Positions 23,506-34,583 of a DNA stretch of 64,000 nucleotides are shown here, in pieces. Both the position numbers and the translations under genes were made by a program. The DNA is from Pectinophora gossypiella (taxonomy: Eukaryota > Arthropoda > Insecta > Lepidoptera > Gelechiidae). The stretch covers positions 15,167,420-15,231,419 of the forward strand of contig NC_065420.1 of NCBI RefSeq assembly GCF_024362695.1, in the 5' to 3' direction. The notes below the pieces were generated by a model. The model worked only from the letters and a program-made list of their open reading frames with translations. It made no database searches and was not told the DNA's origin. Numbering within the stretch: position 1 is the stretch's first letter; every line of letters starts with the position of its first letter.

Positions 23506-25715
23506 GTGTTTGCCGGCGCCGGACGGCGAGCTGCTGCGGCGCGCGTTGGATCTGGAGGCGGCGGCGCGGCTGAGAGCTCGCTGGCTGCGCGGCGCCGCGC
23601 TCAACGCCGCCTTGCTGCTGGCGCTCGCTGCAGACCTGTAAGTAACTCATAAACTGAATGATTCTTGATCTAAACTTGACTGTTGTATAAGACTATTGAG
23701 ATGTTGCTTGCCTTCTGTATGCTGGTGTAATGTATAGGTGATCTTTTATCCATTGTATAAACAATGTAAATAGGCAAGGATGTTTTTAAAATAGCTATAC
23801 CTGTGTAACTCTTAACTACATAAGTAGGTATCTTTCTTACAAACACTACATACCTTTTTTTAATTATTTGTATTTTCAGACATGCAAGCAATAAATTATA
23901 TGTTTGTCCAAAAATAAATTGAATGCTTAGCATTCTGGGCATGTAGTGCAAGTTGACTATCTTATGACATTTCTAAAATGCCAGTTTACCTCTGGTTACA
24001 TATGCTGTGCCTTATTATGTATTTTGTATCATAATTATATTTTTTAGTTATTGGTCAATATAAAAACTAGGGAGGTTTTTTAGCATTCCTGCTTAAAATT
24101 GATGTGTTTTCTATAAAATTTATGCCTGTCAATTATTCGTCACTTTCCTTTTCGGCAGATAAGAAAATGACAGGTATAACTTAAAATAAAATTGCATAGT
24201 GTCTACAGTAATCAGCACCAATAGTATAATAACTTGAACTGTAGTATTTGTATGGCAGGTCGTGCAAGTGCGCGGGCTACACGTCGGCGCTGCACTGGGT
24301 GGAGCTGGCGGCGGCGGGCGTGGCGGGCGCCAACCTGCTGCGCCTGGCGCTGGCGCTGCTGCGGCCCGCGCCGCCGCCGCTGCCGCTGCGCGCCGCCCAG
24401 CGCCGCCTGCTGGCCCGCGCCCGCGACGGTGCGTACCCGCTCACCGGCCCAGCTGGCGCCGCCCATCTCCCGACTGACCCCATCTCCCTCTTCTCTCCCG
24501 CAGATTCCTTCCCGGCGGTGGAGGAGAGCTTCGCCCCGGAGAGCGCGCACTCGGCGTCGAGCGCGTCGTGCCCGTCGGACGAGCTGTCGCTGTCGCTGTC
24601 CCCGCGCCGCGAGTGGCGCCCGCCGCCCTCGCCGCCCTCCCCGCCGCCCGCGCACGACGCGCTGGCGCCCGAGCGGCCGCCGCGCGACCGCTTCATCGCC
24701 GACCGCCGCTCGCTCGCCGACTACCTGCAGTGAGTGTCGCCCGGCCGGACGCCCGGCGCGGCGCCGGCCTGGCGCTGACTTGTGTTCTCCTCGCAGGGCC
24801 TATTCGGAGCGGCAGGAGCCGCCCGCCGCGCCCGGCGCCGGCTGCTGGGTGCCGGCCGCGGCGCCTGCGTACCAGCTGGCGGCCGTGGACGCGGAGGCGG
24901 GCGCCGACGAGGGCGCGGCGGGCGCCGACGCCCTGGCCGCCGCCTGGGCGCGCCTGCACCTCGACCCGCAGCGCCTCACGCAGTTCAACCTCAACCTGCG
25001 CCTCGTGAGTACCTGCCGTCAGTATCGCGTTCGGTAGACGCTCGCGTTCGGCAGATTTAATATAATCGAACTGAACATCGTACGGCAGTGGCTGCACGTG
25101 ACGATCCTGTCGCGGCTGGTGCGCGAGATGGCGGCGGTGGACGTGGCGCTGGCGCGGCTGGGGCTGGGCGCCACGCTGGGCGAGCTGGCGCCGGAGCGGC
25201 TGCGGGTGCTGGCGCGAGCCCCGCAGGCGCCGCCCTCGCTGGCGCAGCTGCTGCCCTTCCTCGAACCCTTCCCGAACCAGCGCTACGTGGTGCGCCGCAT
25301 CCGCGAGCTGGCCAGCGGCGGCTGCCTCAGCGAGTACCGCTGGAACGGGGGCGGGGCCGACTGGGACGAGGGCGAGCCGTGCGACGCCGAGCTGGTGCTG
25401 CACCTGTTGGCCACGTACCTGGACTCGCAGCTGCCGGCGGCGGCGCCGGGGCTGCGGCCCTTCAGCGCGGCGCACATCTCGGCGGCCCCGGCCCCGCCGG
25501 CGCGGCCGCTGGCGCTGCACCGCGTGTCGCTGCGGCCGCCGCACTACGTGCTGGCGCTGGGCGCCGACACGCTGGAGCTGGCCCGCGGCCGCAACAACCT
25601 GCTGCACTCGCTGCTGGTGTTCCTGGCGGCCGCGGCCCGCGCGGAGCCCCCGGCGCTGCGCCGCGTGCACCTGGGCCCCGCCGGCCTCAACATGCTGTGG
25701 ATCATCGGCCGGTGA
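23506..25715 (+). CDS. TMEM209: TMEM209-like nuclear envelope protein (five exons recognised, start missing)
   Basis: Exons: 23506-23637, 24259-24428, 24504-24729, 24797-25004, 25089-25715 (TGA). All boundaries are GT-AG with matching phases. The first two encode the two hydrophobic segments expected at the N-terminus of TMEM209. The third is a Ser/Pro-rich, probably disordered linker. The last two are the conserved C-terminal domain, with FPNQRYVVRRIRELASGGCL, SEYRWNGGG, PPHYVL, RGRNNLLHSLLVFL and the terminal GLNMLWIIG. The reconstructed part is about 454 residues; the human protein has 561. The first exon with the ATG is not found: exon 23506 starts with one base of a split codon, so at least one exon lies upstream. 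By family knowledge the protein sits in the nuclear envelope and is linked to nuclear pore function. The coding DNA is extremely GC-rich in AT-rich surroundings. Two copies of a 3.1-kb mobile element flank the gene in direct orientation. Confidence 0.92.
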
Positions 25716-25776
25716 TCGCTCCGCCGCTACTCGATTGTGTAACAACTTGTCGATCCTTCCCATAAGACTGAATTAA

Positions 25777-25782
25777 AATAAA
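25777..25782 (+). terminator. Poly(A) signal of TMEM209
   Basis: AATAAA 62 bp after the stop codon at 25713-25715. Confidence 0.7.
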
Positions 25783-26250
25783 TATTCTTTTTCTGACGAC
25801 CCGACAAACTCGTTTTTGTCTCTAAGCTATATTTTGTAAAAGCAAATTCATGCAAATGTAAATATGATTCAAAAGAAAATGTCAAACTATACTATCCTGC
25901 AACAGAGAGCTGTTCAACTATTAGGTACACTAAGCACGCCTCTCCGTGACGTGATAGTAACAAAGAGTATACAAATCTCTATGTTTTCGAATTTGCGACA
26001 AATCTGCAATAAGTCACGTCAAGAAACAAAAATAAACCTAAGTATTAATTAAGTATGTTATATAACTGTATAATTAATCTGTAATATTTGATAAACATTA
26101 AAAGCGTCATAAAATTTTGTATTTTATTTTAACCTTTTTAGGTAAAGAAACATGTTGACTTTTTGAAGTGATGCTGGAATAAAGATTTTGTAGGCGCTGG
26201 CACAAAAAATCTCTTGCAGGCGTGTCGAGGAGTTCTGATATTTGGCGACA
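25783..26250. other. Intergenic AT-rich stretch
   Basis: No feature recognised beyond TMEM209 3' flank. Confidence 0.4.
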
Positions 26251-26650
26251 AAAGAGATCATTGGATTTCGGCCCAGAAGTGCCGGCCAAAATATAATTTT
26301 GCTATATTCCGTTAGATCTTATCCGTCTGAGCATTTATTACTATGGCGCCAAAGCTGTAGGAACAAAATATTCTCGGTTTTATTCGAATTAAAAAAACCC
26401 TGAATTTTTCATACATTTTTGGTGAAAATGTGAAGTGACTGCCAAGAAACAATATTGGTACTTATTCGTTTGATCATTATTATTGGACTTTACGTTTTTA
26501 GTTTTTATGTGAAAAGTGCCGGTCAGCAAAAAACACATTCAAAGCTATCGAGAAGATACCTGTAAACATTATTCACTATGACAATAAAACTGTAATTTGG
26601 CGTTTGTTGGATTAAAAAAATCTCGATTTTTGACTTATTTTGTTAAAAAA
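26251..26650. repeat. Copy of the GATCAT-CGG / ACCAAAGCTGTAGG repeat family
   Basis: It starts AAAGAGATCATTGGATTTCG and contains GAGCATTTATTACTATGG then CCAAAGCTGTAGG, CATACATTTTTGGTGAAAAT and GTGCCGGTC. These match the left half of the inverted-repeat element at 45922-47532. Confidence 0.75.
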
Positions 26651-26654
26651 TAAA

Positions 26655-26880
26655 ACATATTCAAATTCAAAAATATCTTTATTCAATAGGTAACACTTTA
26701 CTTACACTTTGAATCGTCATTTTTTACATAACGAACGACTCATCAGTCTTAAACTACTGCAGCTTCTTACAACCAGAATAGCCGGGGAAAAGAAGCTGCA
26801 AGAAAAACCTCGGCACAGGGCTCTTTACTTTCAAAAACATAAAATATTGTTATAGAATTGAGTGCCCATTGTCATTTCGA
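26655..26880 (-). repeat. Probable LINE or SINE 3' end
   Basis: On the minus strand the stretch ends in AATAAAGATATTTTTGAATT, a common 3' terminus of insect CR1/Jockey-group retroelements. The upstream part carries GGTTGTAAGAAGCTGCAG. No coding part is seen. Confidence 0.45.
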
Positions 26881-27623
26881 CAATTATTTTTTTACTGTGT
26901 AGTCTGAATCCCGATCCGTGATGGTGGCAGAGCCAGGATAAGGGACACGATTGATTTAGGTGTATTTATGTGTGAAGAGATTTTACTCCCCGCGACCGCA
27001 CTGTGTGCGCGTCGCCGAACCGAATGTATCTACCACCTACTGATGATGTATTATCGGTGTAAAGTTTAATTTTTTTTTCGGTAGTATTTGCGATAATTAG
27101 TAACAAACATCTACACGTATAACAAATATTCGCGTTTATAATATTAGTAGGAATAGGATTATAAGAAAGTGTCTTTTTAAAGGTTTAATGGCATAATGTT
27201 ACTTGTCCTATTATTAGTTACGCATAATATTTGTCATAACTTTTTAAGCATAATTTTGAAACTCATAACTACCATAAGCATAATAATTAATGACAATTGA
27301 CATATAAGCATAAGTATTATAAGCATAAAAACTATACTCCGAATAAGAAAAGTTTTGGCACAACTTTGAACATTTCCGAAACTTACTTTTTCCTTGGTTG
27401 CATTTGGTTCATGATTGTGACTTTTAAAATTTTTTGACTCTCTTTCATGCTGTTGGTGATCATTCAGTATACTTTTCGTGTGTAAGATAAACATACTGGT
27501 GGCGTAGGGGTGGCCCAAGGGCCACCCCCGCCGCACCCTAACCTACTGTTATGCCTTGTAAAAATTATGTCAAAACACTATTATTCTAAAAAAGAATTAT
27601 GGATACCTATTTATATGCGAATC
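26881..27623. other. Intergenic region with clustered TAAGCATAA words
   Basis: Between 27.24 and 27.34 kb the word TAAGCATAA or a close variant occurs at least four times in 100 bp. Related TTATGC/GCATAA words recur beyond copy 2 at 30.83-30.92 kb, as if the 3.1-kb element had landed in an older repeat. A short palindrome GGGGTGGCCCAAGGGCCACC lies near 27507. No gene seen. Confidence 0.4.
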
Positions 27624-28622
27624 AAAGGGCTATGAACCTTTCTGGCATATCTCAGTGGCGCCACCTGGCGGACGTTTCAAAACTGCGGCGCACGGTGAAA
27701 CCTGTGCAAATCGATAGGGGACACTTGTCTGAACAAAAAAGCTTTAATGGACCTATGCTCTAAAGTGTCACGTTTTCAAGATATCTAGCTTGAAAGTTGC
27801 GAAAAGTGTCGTATGAATAAATCGATTTTACTCTTTATCTATATACAATCGTAATATAGTGACAAAGTGATTGATTATACATGAAACATTATTTAATATA
27901 CAACATATTTATCTTATTGAAAAAATGAAATTAATAAATACTTGCAACAACATTAATGGTTTTTGTCTTTGCTACATTATATAGAAAGTACATAGGTACT
28001 TAACTGTGCACACCTTATCTAACGTTACTAATTGCAAACTGAGTTAATCAGTTTGTGTTATGTATGATATAGGCGTCATTTACTCCTTAACTTGATTTTA
28101 CTTGACACAACGACAGGATCTAATGAAATATAAAAAAAAGTTTACATTTTTATATACGCAATGCGCTTAGTGCGGCATCATTAGTACTCGTTAAAAAGCA
28201 GAATAAATTCTCGAAGTTTAAGAAATAAGAGAAACAAAATGGTGTACTTATTAACTGCCATTTTGCTTTCTCGTTTAATTCCAGGAACTACGAAAATGGA
28301 GGTCCTTTGTTTAAAGTTGCACGAATTTCTATTGTTTCGGCGGAATCAACAAGGATAGCGAATAGCCATACAATAAGTGGGAGTGAGACAACATCATAAA
28401 ATAAATACAATACGACGATTGACAGCCGGGTGAACTTTCAGTCAGTTTGCCACTTTCATCTTCAACGTGCGCACGCGCTTTTCTCTGTTCTGAGACTCTA
28501 TCCTGTTCATTCTGTTGTATTTGTTACCACTGTTGAGTTTGTTAATATTCCTCTTGAGTTTGTTAGTATTTTTGTTGACTTTGTTAGTGTTATTGTTGAA
28601 TTTGTTGTTGTTGTCTTAGCAA

Positions 28623-28812
28623 GATGTCCAGTCATGTTGGTGCCAGGCAATGTTTTTTTTTATGGTGTAAGCACTGTTCGTGGCCCGCGCCGAAGATCTC
28701 GGCGTCCTATACAGTCTTACTTGACAACTGAAGATTATATTGCTAGGCACCCCAACACCCTGAATTATGCTCGCCACTTATTTGACGATCGAGAGCTAAG
28801 TAATCTTATTTG
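28623..28812 (+). pseudogene. Leader ORF of the element, interrupted at a T tract
   Basis: An ATG at 28623 starts MSSHVGARQCFF. A run of nine T (ten in copy 1) then shifts the frame. The downstream frame reads RRRSRRPIQSYLTTEDYIAR then HPNTLNYARHLFDDRELSNL before a stop. Eight T would join the two parts into about 60 residues. This may be the original N-terminus of the transposase; I do not recognise the domain. Confidence 0.45.
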
Positions 28813-29469
28813 AACATTGAAAAATTAAAAATCTCAGTATGCAGTGTATCTGGTATCTATATTATAGTCCCTGGTCAGTATAATACATACAATGACAATG
28901 TATAAATCGGCTCGTTTCTCAATCGTGCTTTTCATAATCGAAATGTCATATGAAAAAAATTCGTGTATGGAAATAATATATCCTACTTTATCGAAGCTCT
29001 TTCATTATGTAGCGTCTTAGACGAAGTAATCAAAGCAAAACATTTTTAACAGAAAGTCGTGAACTTATCTCTATTATAATTAGCCAAAGATGGGTCTTAC
29101 GCCAAGCGTATCACTTGTGTACCAGACTTACGCTTTCAATAGATTTTATAGCCAACTATTACCACTTAATTATGTATAATAAATGATATTTGCATTATTT
29201 TGTAACAGTAGAGAGTGATCAGTTCATATTAATGCAAGCACAACGGTAAGGCTGTTTTTTCATCTGACATGTGCTACGTTGCTAGGTTTAATATCCACCA
29301 ATCAGATAATTGGGTCTGATTCTGATCGGCACAATGAACCCGATTTTAGGGTATGCAACGTAGCATCTAGCATGTTACTGGTGGAAACGCAGTCTAAATG
29401 TAACGTTCTTACTTCATTATTGATGGAACAGTATTATTATCGTTTCCAGCTAACTACGCAATACCGAAT

Positions 29470-30132
29470 ATGCCACATTTAAAAGAGGAAGTGAGGATTG
29501 CTTGCGCCCTAATAAATGCCTTCGGAAAACGGGTGACAGATCACCCACTCGTAAATGAAATAATCAACGATATATACCTTAAGCACGACGCCCCAAACTA
29601 TCTGTGCGAGTTAGTAATACAAAACAATTTAAATCAACGCAGAGCCGCTTTCCAAGCTATAAACTCAAGTGAAGGCTTTCAACAGTTTCCCATCTTATCA
29701 TATGAGGATCTGTTGATAATGTCTCTGGGACCGTATCAAGTGACGCAGGCAAGAAGCTACTATGGCGAACACCTAAAAGAAAACGGAACGTTTTTCATTG
29801 AAGTGTATGAAGATTTTGAAGTTGACTATAATTTAAATCAATACAACATAGTAGTTTGTGATCCTTGGCTGACAAGAGCTAAAATACGCTCGAGGCACCA
29901 GAGCAACAGAATTTATTTTGTATATATCTTGCTAAATAATAGTTTGGAAAACAGAAATAAACTTGTCGGTCACTATTGCAGCTGTATAGTTGGAAAACGG
30001 ACACTCGGGTGCTGTGCTCATGTCATGTGCATAGTTTGTTATATGGGATGGGCTCGGCACCAAGAAATCCCCATTCAACCCCCTGCTGCCTTTTTAGATC
30101 AAGTTATTATATCTAATGAAGAAGAATATTGA
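29470..30132 (+). CDS. Transposon protein: transposase C-terminal region with SWIM-type zinc finger
   Basis: A 220-residue open frame. Its first part (HLKEEVRIACALINAFGKRV) and middle (LGPYQVTQARSYYGEHLKEN, then KIRSRHQSNRIYFVYILLNN) resemble, from memory, the C-terminal region found after the DDE_Tnp_4-type nuclease in some arthropod and cnidarian transposases. The end carries CSCIVGKRTLGCCAH (CxC-x9-CxH), the SWIM finger pattern, then an acidic tail. No DDE triad is visible here or upstream. An overlapping frame at 29279-29482 ends LLMEQYYYRFQLTTQYRI and may be the preceding part, separated by a frameshift present in both copies. It is probably a non-autonomous, internally deleted derivative. 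Whether the ORF is expressed is unknown. Confidence 0.65.
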   Translation: MPHLKEEVRIACALINAFGKRVTDHPLVNEIINDIYLKHDAPNYLCELVIQNNLNQRRAAFQAINSSEGFQQFPILSYEDLLIMSLGPYQVTQARSYYGEHLKENGTFFIEVYEDFEVDYNLNQYNIVVCDPWLTRAKIRSRHQSNRIYFVYILLNNSLENRNKLVGHYCSCIVGKRTLGCCAHVMCIVCYMGWARHQEIPIQPPAAFLDQVIISNEEEY

Positions 30133-30774
30133 TTATTCAAGAAGACTGATATTCATTATCCTAATAGGTACGAATTTGTATAAACTAGGTATGTTCCATA
30201 CACTGCTGTAAAGTACCTAGTCCTAAAAGCGAATTTTCACACCCCACCTGCTTTCACTGTGATTAGACATTTAAGCTGCCTTTCATTCAATAAACATAAA
30301 AACTCAAAAAGTGTGAAATTGTTAGACAGTCATAGCAAATAACTTTGAGCGTGATTACCACGAGAATAATCAAGAGCTGTACATCTCACGACTCGTTTCT
30401 GGATTTCTTTTAAGTTACACATAAAAGTAAGTTATAGATATTTATTTTATCTATTTTCTATTTATTTATTTTTCAATAAAGTAAATATGTGGTATATTAA
30501 ACACTAATATTCCATGCATAATCACTTAGTCACTATATTCTAATTGCATATAAAAGTAAAATCGATTTGTTCATACAACACTTTTCGGAACTTTCAAGCT
30601 AAATATCTTGAAAACGTGACGCTTTAGAGCATAGGTTCATTAAAGCTTTTTTGTGCAGAAAAGTGCCCCCTATTGATATGCACAGGTTTCATCGTGCGCC
30701 GCAGTTTTAAAAAATCCGCTAGGTGGCGCCACCAGGCTATGCCAGCCTCCATAGTGAAATGTTCAATGCCCTTT

Positions 30775-31292
30775 ATACCAACAAATATTAGTCCAAAAAT
30801 AAGTTATACCTAACAAACCAGTATTCTTAGATGTTATTATGGGAAAGTACTATTATGCTTAAAAACGTTATGCGAAAAGGATTATGATAATTAAAATGAT
30901 GACAAAACCATTTATGCATTTTAAGAGAATCCCCTTTTTAAATCATCCAAAATGACTTTAGTTCCGTTATAGAACCCAGAGATTGTGGTGATCTTATCTT
31001 TTTTCTGGTCGCAGAACCCTCGGTGGCCGACTCGCATTTCTCTATAATAAACTCGTGAGCAGAAAATAACATTAAAAACATTGTTCTAATAAGGGATATA
31101 ATAAATAAAAACATGTCGTCGTGAATAAACTTACAATAACATTACTTAAGAGCACTTAATACATTTACACATATAGATTCTTATCCAAGTAATCACAGGT
31201 TCTCGCACACAGCACGGCGAGTGCAAAATCAGAGTCAGGTTTATCTTATTATCTAACGATATCACAGCGAAGACGAGGGCGCGGCCCGGCAG
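30775..31292. other. Intergenic region downstream (3') of TRIP13
   Basis: No gene seen. It presumably includes the TRIP13 3' UTR on the minus strand; I could not fix a poly(A) signal. Confidence 0.4.
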
Positions 31293-32700
31293 TCAGTGGT
31301 CGACGGCCAGGTCGGCGCGGTCGCGCAGGTACTGGCGCAGCGCCTCGCCCAGCGCCTCCACGAAGTCCGGCAGCGGCGGCGGCGCGCCCCGCGCGTGCAG
31401 CGCCCGCGCCAGGAAGGGCAGGCGGCGCAGCGCGCGGCCCGACACGGCCGCGGCCGCCGCGTCGCGCGCCAGCGCCCACAGGCGCAGCGAGGCGCGCGCG
31501 CCGCGGCCCTCGGCGTAGCCCGCCGCCGCCAGCACGCGCTCCGCGAACAGCGGCTCCCGCGGCGCCACCACGCCGCGCGCCATCAGCTCGCCCAGCGCGC
31601 CGCGCAGCACGGCGTACGCGGCGCGGGCGCCCGGCGGGCCCACGCGGCGGGCCAGGTCGGCGCGGTCCAGGAAGGCGCAGTCGATGGCGGCCGTCACGTT
31701 GGACGTGGCCAGCACCAGCGCGTTGGGCGCGCGCCGCAGGCGGTCCAGCGCGCCCAGCACGGCGTTGACGGCGCGGATCGAGTCCGACGGCTCCAGGCCC
31801 GCCGCCGCCGCACGCCGCGCCGCCGCCAGCGACTCCACCTTCAAACACATCACCGATCATTGAATATGTTTCATTGTATACCTACTATTGTATGACCAAG
31901 AATGAAGTATTATTAACATGATGACTCACCTCATCCACCAGAACACAGACAAGCATTCGTGGATCTTCTAAAATTTCCTGGATGCGGTCGAATAGACGCG
32001 CGACTATCTTGCCGCTTTCCGAGAACCATTTGGAAAACAGTCCGTGCGCATTGATCTCGAGCAGGCGGGCGCGCGGGAAGCGCGGCGCCAGGCGCACGGC
32101 CAGCTTGTGCGCGAGCGCGCGGCACAGCGACGTCTTGCCGGTGCCGGGCGGCCCGTGCAGCAGCACCACACGACTCCACGCCACCTGGCGTGCGTCCACG
32201 CCGCGAGCTTCGAACTCGAACGCGGTCTCCACAAACCGCAGCGCATCCGCCTTCAACGAATCCTCGAACACGAGGCTCTCCCATACGCCATGCAGGTCGG
32301 CGGCCGGCAGCGCCCACACGTCGACGGCTGCCGGCTCATCGTCTCCGCTGCCGCCCAGTGCGTCCCGTGCGCCGCCTGCGCCGGCGCCCACCACGCACAC
32401 GCGCAGCTCTACATCGGCTGCGCGCAGCTCGTCCCCCGCTTCGTGTTCGGCGTCGCACAGCGCCACGCTAGCGGCGTGCTGCCACACCTCACCGTCAGCG
32501 CCTGCCGCGCTAGCGTCCAACTCGTCTCCGTGCAGCACCGCGCCCGGCGACAAAGTCGCAAAGTTCGATAAGTATGACCGCACTAATCGCTCCACATACT
32601 CTGTACTCGCCCGGCTTTCTCGTTTCTGTAGAACTTCTACGTGAAGAACGTTCATGGCTATTTTATTCAATTTAAGAAATACAACAACAGCAAAGTCCAC
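31293..32700 (-). CDS. TRIP13: TRIP13/PCH2 AAA+ ATPase, two exons
   Basis: Minus strand: exon 1 32700-31930, intron 31929-31839 (91 bp, GT-AG), exon 2 31838-31293 (stop). The product is about 438 residues; human TRIP13 has 432. Conserved pieces in order: VEVLQKR near the N-terminus, ALPAADLHGVWESLVFED, Walker A GPPGTGKTS, NAHGLFSKWFSESGK, Walker B LVCVLVDEVESL spanning the splice junction, EPSDSIRAVNAVL, sensor 1 ATSN, DRADL...GPP, and SGRALRRLPFLARALH. The ATPase unfolds HORMA-domain proteins such as MAD2 and HORMADs, acting in the spindle checkpoint and meiotic recombination. The start at 32700 gives MDFAVV, like the vertebrate MDEAV start; a second in-frame ATG at 32655 (MNVLHVEV) is a fair alternative. 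Exon 2 is far more GC-rich and Ala-rich than the first third of exon 1. Confidence 0.96.
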
Positions 32701-32896
32701 AGACGTTTCAAAACAAATTAATTATTCAAAATAACGGAAATAAGGAAGATTGTCAAAAATCCCAAAATGACAGTAACGTTCTGAAACCAAAACAGTTATT
32801 TTGCGGGAATTCATGATGGCTGGATTTCCCAGAAAGATTTTCTAAATAAATTATAATTTTGCAAAATACTCACTTCGCCTACAGACCATGTCATGT
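32701..32896. promoter_or_regulatory. TRIP13 upstream region, ending in LINE remnant
   Basis: This is the only unique-looking sequence between the TRIP13 start and the nested retroelement block. Its right part (from about 32810) reads on the minus strand as continuation of the interrupted LINE ORF1 (HMTWSVGEVSIL). No TATA box or initiator is claimed. Confidence 0.35.
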
Positions 32897-32912
32897 GCTG
32901 TGTGATTCTTTT

Positions 32913-33317
32913 TTTTTTTTTTTTTTTGGTTTGGTTTTCCCCGAAGGGTAAGGCAAAGGGAACTATGCCCATACAGCCATGTCTGACGTATTTTTTTTCT
33001 TGATGATTAATGAAATGATGAAAGGTGATGATGATGAAACCTAAGCCCCCACCCTCGGAGTAGACTCCTACTCCGAACCCCAAACGAATTAACTCAAAAG
33101 TCCGCATAAACTTTTGAGTTATGAAGCGGCTTCCTGACACGAAGCGAAAATAGGCAGATACACTTTGTTTATTGAATACTCCAATATAATAACACTCGCG
33201 AATGTCTTCCGACTAACTTAATGCGATCATTAACCACAAAACACCACTTCGTATTAATTATTTAGATTATTCAATGAAGAAAGCAACTGTCCCGTTCCCG
33301 CCTCCCGCCAAAAAGCC
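32913..33317 (-). mobile_element. Poly(A)-ended retroposon with 16-bp target-site duplication
   Basis: On the minus strand it runs from GGCTTTTTGGCGGG (33317) to a long A tail (T run at 32911-32927). Direct repeats GCTGTGTGATTCTTTT at 32897-32912 and 33318-33333 flank it; the last bases merge with the T run. It has the same family as 21959-22364. It lies inside the LINE ORF1 remnant. Confidence 0.85.
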
Positions 33318-34429
33318 GCTGTGTGATTCTTTTGAACAACTCGCACATCTAGTTCTTTAAGGTCATAAATGTAATTTTTTAAATTTTACAGTACAGCCAA
33401 AGACCTTGTAGAGAATAGACGGAGCTTATTTTAGACGAAAGAAAAACATAGGTTTTGTCTTTCGCACAATGTGAGCCATCATAAGTTAAAAAGAGATAAA
33501 TATACTATCGTCGTAACGTCTTTTGTACTCGCGTGGCGGGTTTGTTATAGAAACGTACCTATTGTATATGTTTTTTATCAGGACCACTAGTGCCGTTCCA
33601 TGTCTTTATCGACATTATTATCGGCTAAATATTTCATGTTAGTCCAAGATCTAAACAATTATACATTACAAATTGAATGATTAATTAAATACAGAAATAA
33701 CGACCTAGTATCCATACCTGAGTGGGGAGAACCACAAGTAAATTAGTTAAAACGATACCTATTTGTTCCCTGATAGAAAGATACCTATGAAGAACCGTAC
33801 GTTGCGGTGACAGATTCAGCACCACTTATTCAACGTAATTATCATGGACAAACTTGTTAAAGGTCAATTTATCATTTTTGAATCTATGTCATTTCGCAAG
33901 GTGTTATGGCCGAGGACGGTCCATCTAGTCCATATATACTATAGTATCATTTTAATACGACATTGCGGCCACCCTTTGGTTGCTATAAATCACATACCTA
34001 CCCTTTTATAAAAATTAAATACACGTTTTTCATTGACTTGACCGGAAATCGAATCGGCTCTCGATACAAGTAGACGACCTTCTAGTATATCTCAACGCGA
34101 TTAAAGAATAAAAGCAAATACTTCTTTATAATATTTTTATTCAATATAGTTAGAATACAATGACCACGAAGCACTTAAAAATTCCGATTTTTGGTGGTAA
34201 AAAAATTTTTCCTCATGTTCACTTTCTTTAGAAGTGTATAGTGTCGGCTCTGGTCGTCATAACTTTACCTGCAAGAATGGCACATATTAACGTGGAGCAT
34301 ACAAATATACAAGAATTACATGTTTACACATTGCACGTAGAAGGAATAATCACAGGTACTTACAAAAATAGTTATTCATACTAATTATTTTGTGCAATAG
34401 AGAATATTTGTATTGTATTTTTCCATGCT

Positions 34430-34583
34430 TGTCAGAGACAAACGCCATCTAGCGGAAACGGGATGTAAAAAATAATATAGAAACAAAATGGAGTAAAAGG
34501 AACGACGCGTTTTATTTTCCCGCTCCTTATATTTAATTTATACAACCAAATATAAACATATTTTTACCTATTTCTTCAATGCT
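34430..34583. repeat. ~154-bp insertion present only in the left foldback arm
   Basis: Pairing of the two arms breaks here: the right arm goes directly from the ATGC-containing sequence at about 35.98 kb across this point. The insert is bordered by ATGCT on both sides (34425-34429 and 34579-34583), a possible 5-bp duplication, and contains GCCATCTAGCGG. No family recognised. Confidence 0.65.

Larger units (their letters stand above)
27624..30774 (+). mobile_element. ~3.15-kb inverted-repeat element, copy 2 (intact SWIM-finger ORF)
   Basis: The ends match copy 1: left AAAGGGCTATGAACC, right TGCCCTTT, with long imperfect terminal inverted repeats containing TGGCGCCACC. It carries a leader ORF region at about 28623-28812, a middle ORF at 29279-29482 and the SWIM ORF at 29470-30132. 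It is likely a DNA transposon that has lost most of its catalytic region. By eye it differs from copy 1 by only a few per cent, which implies recent movement or duplication. Confidence 0.87.

Noticed and set aside
27507..27530. GGGGTGGCCCAAGGGCCACC palindrome as a regulatory site
   Set aside because: Single short palindrome with no gene nearby in the right place; noted only within the intergenic entry.
28430..28813. 127-codon ORF in copy 2 of the 3.1-kb element beginning MNFQSVCHF
   Set aside because: It starts at a non-ATG codon and its first two thirds are Val/Phe-rich leader sequence made of GTTGAGTTTGTTA-like repeats; the better start is the ATG at 28623.
32810..33140. 109-codon minus-strand ORF as a host gene next to TRIP13
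   Set aside because: It runs from the retroposon through its poly(A) tail into LINE remnant; a chance fusion of mobile sequences.
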